Assembly: GCF_900172225.1 (NCBI RefSeq)
Contig: NZ_FWFO01000001.1
Coordinates: forward strand, 2,046,001 to 2,110,000
Source of the DNA: Falsiruegeria litorea R37
Lineage (GTDB): Bacteria > Pseudomonadota > Alphaproteobacteria > Rhodobacterales > Rhodobacteraceae
DNA: 64,000 nucleotides
Direction of reading: 5' to 3'
Part shown: positions 60,313 through 64,000 of the stretch, in pieces
How the letters are laid out: every line of letters starts with the position of its first letter
Position numbering within the stretch: the first letter of the stretch is position 1
Translations under genes and position numbers: made by a program
Notes under the pieces: model-generated
Databases searched by the model: none
Told to the model about the DNA's origin: nothing
What the model saw: the letters and a program-made list of their open reading frames with translations, nothing else

Positions 60313-61002
60313 ATGTCAGCCGATCAACCCACCGTTCTGGTTGTCGAAGACGAACTGGCGCAACGCGAAGTGCTGGCTTACAACCTTGAGGCCGAAGGGT
60401 TTCGCGTGTCCAAGGCCGAAAACGGCGACGAGGCGCTGCTGCTGGTGGATGAGGACAACCCCGACATCATCGTGCTGGACTGGATGATGCCAAACCTTAG
60501 TGGTATTGAGGTTTGCCGACGTCTGAAAACCAAGCCCGAAACGCGGAGTATTCCGATCATCATGTTGTCGGCCCGATCCGAAGAGGTCGACAAGGTCCGT
60601 GGTTTAGAAACCGGCGCGGATGACTACGTGGTCAAGCCGTATTCGGTGGTCGAGCTGATGGCCCGCGTGCGCACGCAATTGCGGCGCGTGCGTCCGGCAA
60701 CAGTTGGCATCCGATTGGAATTCGACGACATCATCCTGGACGCCGAAACCCACAAGGTCAGCCGCGATGAGAAACCATTGAAATTGGGACCGACCGAGTT
60801 TCGCCTGCTGTCGACCTTCATGGAAAAACCAGGTCGCGTCTGGAGCCGTGAGCAGTTGCTGGACCGTGTCTGGGGCAGGGACATCTATGTCGACACCCGC
60901 ACCGTGGACGTCCACATCGGCCGATTGCGTAAGGCGCTGACCCAGCATGGCGGATCGGATCCGGTGCGCACGGTGCGCGGAGCCGGCTACGCATTGGGTT
61001 AA
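60313..61002 (+). CDS. phoB: Phosphate regulon response regulator PhoB
   Basis: 229-residue OmpR-type regulator. The receiver domain has acidic pocket VVEDE, phospho-acceptor Asp 56 in IIVLDWMMPNLSGIEVC, and the switch Lys in DYVVKPYSVVELMARV. The winged-helix DNA-binding domain carries LKLGPTEFRLLSTFMEKPGRVWSREQLLDRVWGRDIYVDTRTVDVHIGRLRKAL and VRTVRGAGYAL. Last gene of the block, five bases after phoU. Its TAA overlaps the convergent LysR gene's stop. Confidence 0.95.
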   Translation: MSADQPTVLVVEDELAQREVLAYNLEAEGFRVSKAENGDEALLLVDEDNPDIIVLDWMMPNLSGIEVCRRLKTKPETRSIPIIMLSARSEEVDKVRGLETGADDYVVKPYSVVELMARVRTQLRRVRPATVGIRLEFDDIILDAETHKVSRDEKPLKLGPTEFRLLSTFMEKPGRVWSREQLLDRVWGRDIYVDTRTVDVHIGRLRKALTQHGGSDPVRTVRGAGYALG

Positions 61003-61910
61003 CGCGGCAGATCGTCCTCTGGCTGCGCCTTGGACGCCAGCCAATGGCGAAACTCCATCAAAGACTGGTCGCGCGATTTACTGCGCGGCCAGACCAGATA
61101 ATAGGCCCCCTTGGCCTCGATCGCTTGGGGATGCAGCGCCACAAGCCGACCGGTGGCCACATCCTGTTCCGCCAGATAATCCGGCACCAGAGCGACACCC
61201 AACCCGTGCAGCGCAGCCTGCGTGATCGTTGAAAACTGATCATACATTGTGCCCGGCAGGGGCGCGTTCAGAGCCACGCCGTTCTGCTCCAGCCAATCCT
61301 GCCAAGCGTTTGGTCGCGTCTGAATATGCAACAATGGCAAACGCAAAAGATCCTTGGGCGATTGCGGTGTCCGCGCCTGGATCAAAGCAGGTGCGCATAC
61401 CGGTACAACACGTTCAGTCCTGAGCAGCAGATTGTCTGTATCAGGCCAATCACCCAAGCCAAAATGTATCGCTGCATCAAAAGGTTCCTGGGCAAAATTG
61501 AATGACTCCAGGCGGGTCGACATGTTGATCGTTATCTCGGGATGCAACCGGGCAAATTCGGGCAGGCGCGGCATCAACCACCGCATTCCAAACGTCGGCA
61601 AGATCGCCAGATTGAGCGTCCCGCCAACCGGCGCGACCTGCAAACGCAAAGAGGCTTGTGCGATCTGATTCAACGCTTGCCGGATCTCGGCCACGTAATC
61701 CTGCGCGGCGGGTGCAATGGAAAGACGCTTACGGTCCCGTTGGATCAGGTCAACGCCAAGATGTTGTTCCAATCCCTGCAATTGCCGACTGACCGCGCCT
61801 TGGGTCAACGACAGCTCGTCCGCAACCGCCGAGGCAGAGCCCAATCGATCCAGCGCCTCAAGCGCACGGAGGGCGGTAACAGACGGAAGAAATCGGCGCG
61901 ACATGCTCAT
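60999..61910 (-). CDS. LysR-family regulator, likely of glutaryl-CoA dehydrogenase
   Basis: 303-residue regulator. The helix-turn-helix is in residues about 8-65 ([51 protein letters not shown]). The effector domain has [28 protein letters not shown], typical of the GcvA-like subgroup, and [35 protein letters not shown] 61910 was chosen as the family start; a second in-frame ATG is six bases later. It is divergent from gcdH with a 95-base shared upstream region, so control of that gene is likely. Confidence 0.87.
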   Translation of the reverse strand: MSMSRRFLPSVTALRALEALDRLGSASAVADELSLTQGAVSRQLQGLEQHLGVDLIQRDRKRLSIAPAAQDYVAEIRQALNQIAQASLRLQVAPVGGTLNLAILPTFGMRWLMPRLPEFARLHPEITINMSTRLESFNFAQEPFDAAIHFGLGDWPDTDNLLLRTERVVPVCAPALIQARTPQSPKDLLRLPLLHIQTRPNAWQDWLEQNGVALNAPLPGTMYDQFSTITQAALHGLGVALVPDYLAEQDVATGRLVALHPQAIEAKGAYYLVWPRSKSRDQSLMEFRHWLASKAQPEDDLPR

Positions 61911-62005
61911 GTATGAGCTTTTGTCATGAAACAATGCGAAAGTCTCGCTGTTTTTTGAGGTTTTTGCAGGGTAGGGTGAGCGCAAATCTAATCTGGAGAC
62001 GCGCC

Positions 62006-63235
62006 ATGAACGCCCCTTTGACCAAACCGACCCTTCGCGCCAAAGACGCGCCCGATCTGAACAAATTCGATTGGGAAGACCCGTTTCGCCTGAACGATCA
62101 GTTGAACGAAGACGAGCGCATGATTGCTGCCAGCGCGCGTGCATACGCACAGGAAAAGCTGCAGCCGCGCGTGACCGGAGCGTTCCAGACCGAGCATACC
62201 GACCCCGAGATTTTCCGCGAAATGGGTGAAATGGGCCTGTTGGGCGTGACCGTTCCGGAACAATACGGCGGTTTGGGGTCCGGCTATGTCAGCTATGGCC
62301 TGGTTGCGCGCGAGGTCGAGCGCGTCGACAGCGGCTATCGCTCGATGATGTCGGTGCAAAGTTCGCTGGTGATGTATCCGATCTATGCCTATGGCAGCGA
62401 AGAGCAGCGCAACAAGTACCTGCCCAAACTGTCCAGCGGCGAATATATCGGCTGCTTTGGTCTGACTGAACCCGATGCGGGTTCGGACCCGGCAGGCATG
62501 AAAACCCGCGCTGAAAAGATCGACGGCGGTTACCGTCTGACCGGCACCAAGATGTGGATTTCGAACGCGCCAATTGCGGATGTCTTTGTGGTCTGGGCAA
62601 AATCCGACGCCCATGACGGCAAGATCCGTGGCTTTGTTCTGGACAAGGGCACCAAGGGATTGAGCGCGCCCAAGATCGAAAACAAGATGAGTCTGCGTGC
62701 CTCGATCACCGGCGAGATCGTGATGGACGGTGTTGAGGTCGGCGAGGACGCGCTGCTGCCGCACGTACAGGGCCTGAAAGGTCCGTTCGGCTGTCTGAAC
62801 CGTGCACGCTATGGCATCAGCTGGGGCGTGATGGGCGCGGCCGAAGCTTGCTGGCACGGCGCACGTCAATACGGACTGGACCGCCAGCAGTTCAACCGTC
62901 CGTTGGCGCAGACGCAGCTGTTCCAACGCAAACTGGCCGACATGCAGACCGAGATCGCGCTTGGTCTGCAGGCCAGCTTGCGGGTAGGCCGCCTGATGGA
63001 CGAGGCAAACGCCGCGCCGGAAATGGTATCGATCGTCAAACGCAACAATTGCGGAAAGGCTCTCGACATCGCGCGCATGAGCCGGGACATGCACGGTGGT
63101 AACGGCATCAGCCTCGAATTCCAGGTTATCCGACACATGGTCAACCTTGAAACCGTGAACACCTATGAGGGGACACACGATGTCCACGCGCTGATCCTGG
63201 GACGCGCGCAAACCGGGCTGCAGGCCTTCTACTGA
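62006..63235 (+). CDS. gcdH: Glutaryl-CoA dehydrogenase
   Basis: 409-residue FAD enzyme of the acyl-CoA dehydrogenase family that oxidises and decarboxylates glutaryl-CoA to crotonyl-CoA in lysine/tryptophan breakdown. Motifs: [112 protein letters not shown], and the catalytic Glu 388 in [25 protein letters not shown] lies before ATG 62006. A terminator follows. The YEGTHD and [12 protein letters not shown] motifs separate it from other acyl-CoA dehydrogenases. Confidence 0.93.
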   Translation: MNAPLTKPTLRAKDAPDLNKFDWEDPFRLNDQLNEDERMIAASARAYAQEKLQPRVTGAFQTEHTDPEIFREMGEMGLLGVTVPEQYGGLGSGYVSYGLVAREVERVDSGYRSMMSVQSSLVMYPIYAYGSEEQRNKYLPKLSSGEYIGCFGLTEPDAGSDPAGMKTRAEKIDGGYRLTGTKMWISNAPIADVFVVWAKSDAHDGKIRGFVLDKGTKGLSAPKIENKMSLRASITGEIVMDGVEVGEDALLPHVQGLKGPFGCLNRARYGISWGVMGAAEACWHGARQYGLDRQQFNRPLAQTQLFQRKLADMQTEIALGLQASLRVGRLMDEANAAPEMVSIVKRNNCGKALDIARMSRDMHGGNGISLEFQVIRHMVNLETVNTYEGTHDVHALILGRAQTGLQAFY

Positions 63236-63248
63236 TTTCGACATGCAA

Positions 63249-63276
63249 AAGCCCGGGCAGGATCCCGGGCTTTTTT
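63249..63276 (+). terminator. Intrinsic terminator after gcdH
   Basis: GCCCGGG / CCCGGGC stem (63251-63257, 63264-63270), flanking A-T pairs, and TTTTTT: a strong terminator. Confidence 0.9.
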
Positions 63277-63484
63277 ACCCACCGCATATTCGTGTAACCA
63301 GAATTATGTAAAATAAATTGTTACGGCGTTCGCGCAAGATACCAAGGTGAAACGTTCCGTCACCTGATATTGGCACAGATGCCTTTCCCGGCTACGCTTT
63401 TGATACGAAGACATTGTTATCCAACAGCTCTGACACGATTTCTGGGGAGGAATCTCGTATGTCACACGCGCTAGGATTTGGATC

Positions 63485-64000
63485 ATGACGGGCTTGTCCT
63501 ACGGTGATGCCGTCGCAGAGGTTCTAAAATCCGAACCCATGTTCGAGACGACGACCGTAGAAGTTGACGGTGTCTCCTTTCTTGCGTTCAAGAACATTCC
63601 ACAGGACTTGCGAGCCTTGCTGCAAACCAGTCGCGCGGCGCAGGAAAACGGTCAGGCAGAGTATTTGGTGTTTGAGGGCCAACGCCTTTCTTACGACGCG
63701 TTTTGCAATGACATCAACAAGATGGCGCACGTTCTGCAATCCCGCTTTGAAGTTTTGCCCCGTACGCGCGTCGCAGTCGCCATGAGTAACCGTCCTGAGA
63801 TGTTGATCCTGATGATGGCGATCAGTTCGATTGGCGCCACCTGCGTTTTCCTGAATGCCTGGTGGACGACAGAAGAGCTTCGGTATGCGTTGCAAGACAC
63901 AGATTCTAAACTGATTTTTACCGACACGCAGCGCCTTGAGCGTTTGAAACCCCTTCAGGAACAACTTGGTTTGACGCTGATCGGCGTTGACGAAACGCAA
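63485..64000 (+). CDS. Adenylate-forming acyl-CoA ligase, N-terminal part (cut by window end)
   Basis: The 172 visible residues are the start of an AMP-dependent synthetase/ligase. Seen are the cap region YLVFEGQRLSYDAFCNDINKMAHVLQSRFEVLPRTRVAVAMSNRPEMLILMMAISSIGATCVFLNAWWTTEELRYALQDTDSKLIFTD, which is the standard N-terminal subdomain A1 pattern. The ATP P-loop and later motifs lie beyond the window. ATG 63485 follows TAGGATTTGGATC. It is separated from gcdH by a terminator and about 210 bases of AT-rich DNA, so it is its own unit. Substrate unknown. Confidence 0.85.
   Translation, partial: MTGLSYGDAVAEVLKSEPMFETTTVEVDGVSFLAFKNIPQDLRALLQTSRAAQENGQAEYLVFEGQRLSYDAFCNDINKMAHVLQSRFEVLPRTRVAVAMSNRPEMLILMMAISSIGATCVFLNAWWTTEELRYALQDTDSKLIFTDTQRLERLKPLQEQLGLTLIGVDETQ

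Overview
This window reads as chromosome of a marine alphaproteobacterium of the Rhodobacteraceae (Roseobacter group, Ruegeria/Silicibacter-like). The support comes from the sequence: a DMSP demethylase (dmdA) next to an acryloyl-CoA reductase (acuI), the trgA-trgB-cysK tellurite/cysteine block known from Rhodobacter, a circularly permuted two-piece tmRNA gene with an ANDNRAPVALAA tag, TTAA-N7-TTAA CtrA-type DNA and intergenic palindromes that I recall as common in roseobacters. Comparisons with named organisms are from memory, not from a search. Almost all genes are intact. There is no CRISPR array, insertion sequence or prophage.

Layout. 1-4.9 kb: chromate transporter (cut by the window edge) with a rhodanese/ChrB partner, a SnoaL-like protein, ssrA, a DUF4345 membrane protein, a cysteine-free TenA-type protein and a GntR regulator. 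5-12 kb: a Met/Cys-rich DUF2182-DUF1326 pair followed in the same direction by dmdA and acuI, then a BCCT osmolyte carrier and a class V aminotransferase-fold enzyme. 12-19.5 kb: a cyclopropane-fatty-acid-synthase-like methyltransferase, trgA, trgB, cysK, a large MscS channel, an AlaX editing protein and tRNA-Ser(GGA). 19.5-31 kb, mostly minus strand: a small secreted protein, a molybdopterin oxidoreductase and a compact operon tetR-oxidoreductase-livHMGF-acyl-CoA ligase-binding protein, which looks like an uptake-and-CoA-activation module for a carboxylic acid.

31-39 kb: divergent peptidoglycan genes (a MepK/YcbK-like endopeptidase and a YcbB-like L,D-transpeptidase), a second-copy-style lpxD with its own acyl carrier protein and ketoacyl synthase, an IalB-family protein, a gene-poor stretch with sRNA-like hairpins, and a HerA-like ATPase. 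39-44.4 kb: a second complete branched-chain-amino-acid-type ABC transporter. 44.5-50.3 kb: a PQQ-type sugar dehydrogenase, a small secreted protein, a GNAT acetyltransferase, a GlxA/AraC regulator, class II DAHP synthase, a decayed RTX-protein remnant and a PAS protein.

50.4-64 kb: a CtrA-type site, yicC-gmk-gamma carbonic anhydrase, then the phosphate regulon phoR-(ICL/PEPM enzyme)-pstSCAB-phoU-phoB with a clear multi-repeat Pho box before pstS. A LysR regulator faces phoB tail to tail and is divergent from glutaryl-CoA dehydrogenase. The window ends inside an adenylate-forming ligase.

The least explained parts are the Met-rich DUF2182/Cys-rich DUF1326 pair beside dmdA, the lpxD-ACP-KAS cassette, the sRNA-like hairpins at 36.9-37.2 kb, and a PhoR lacking membrane segments with an ICL-like gene inserted behind it.
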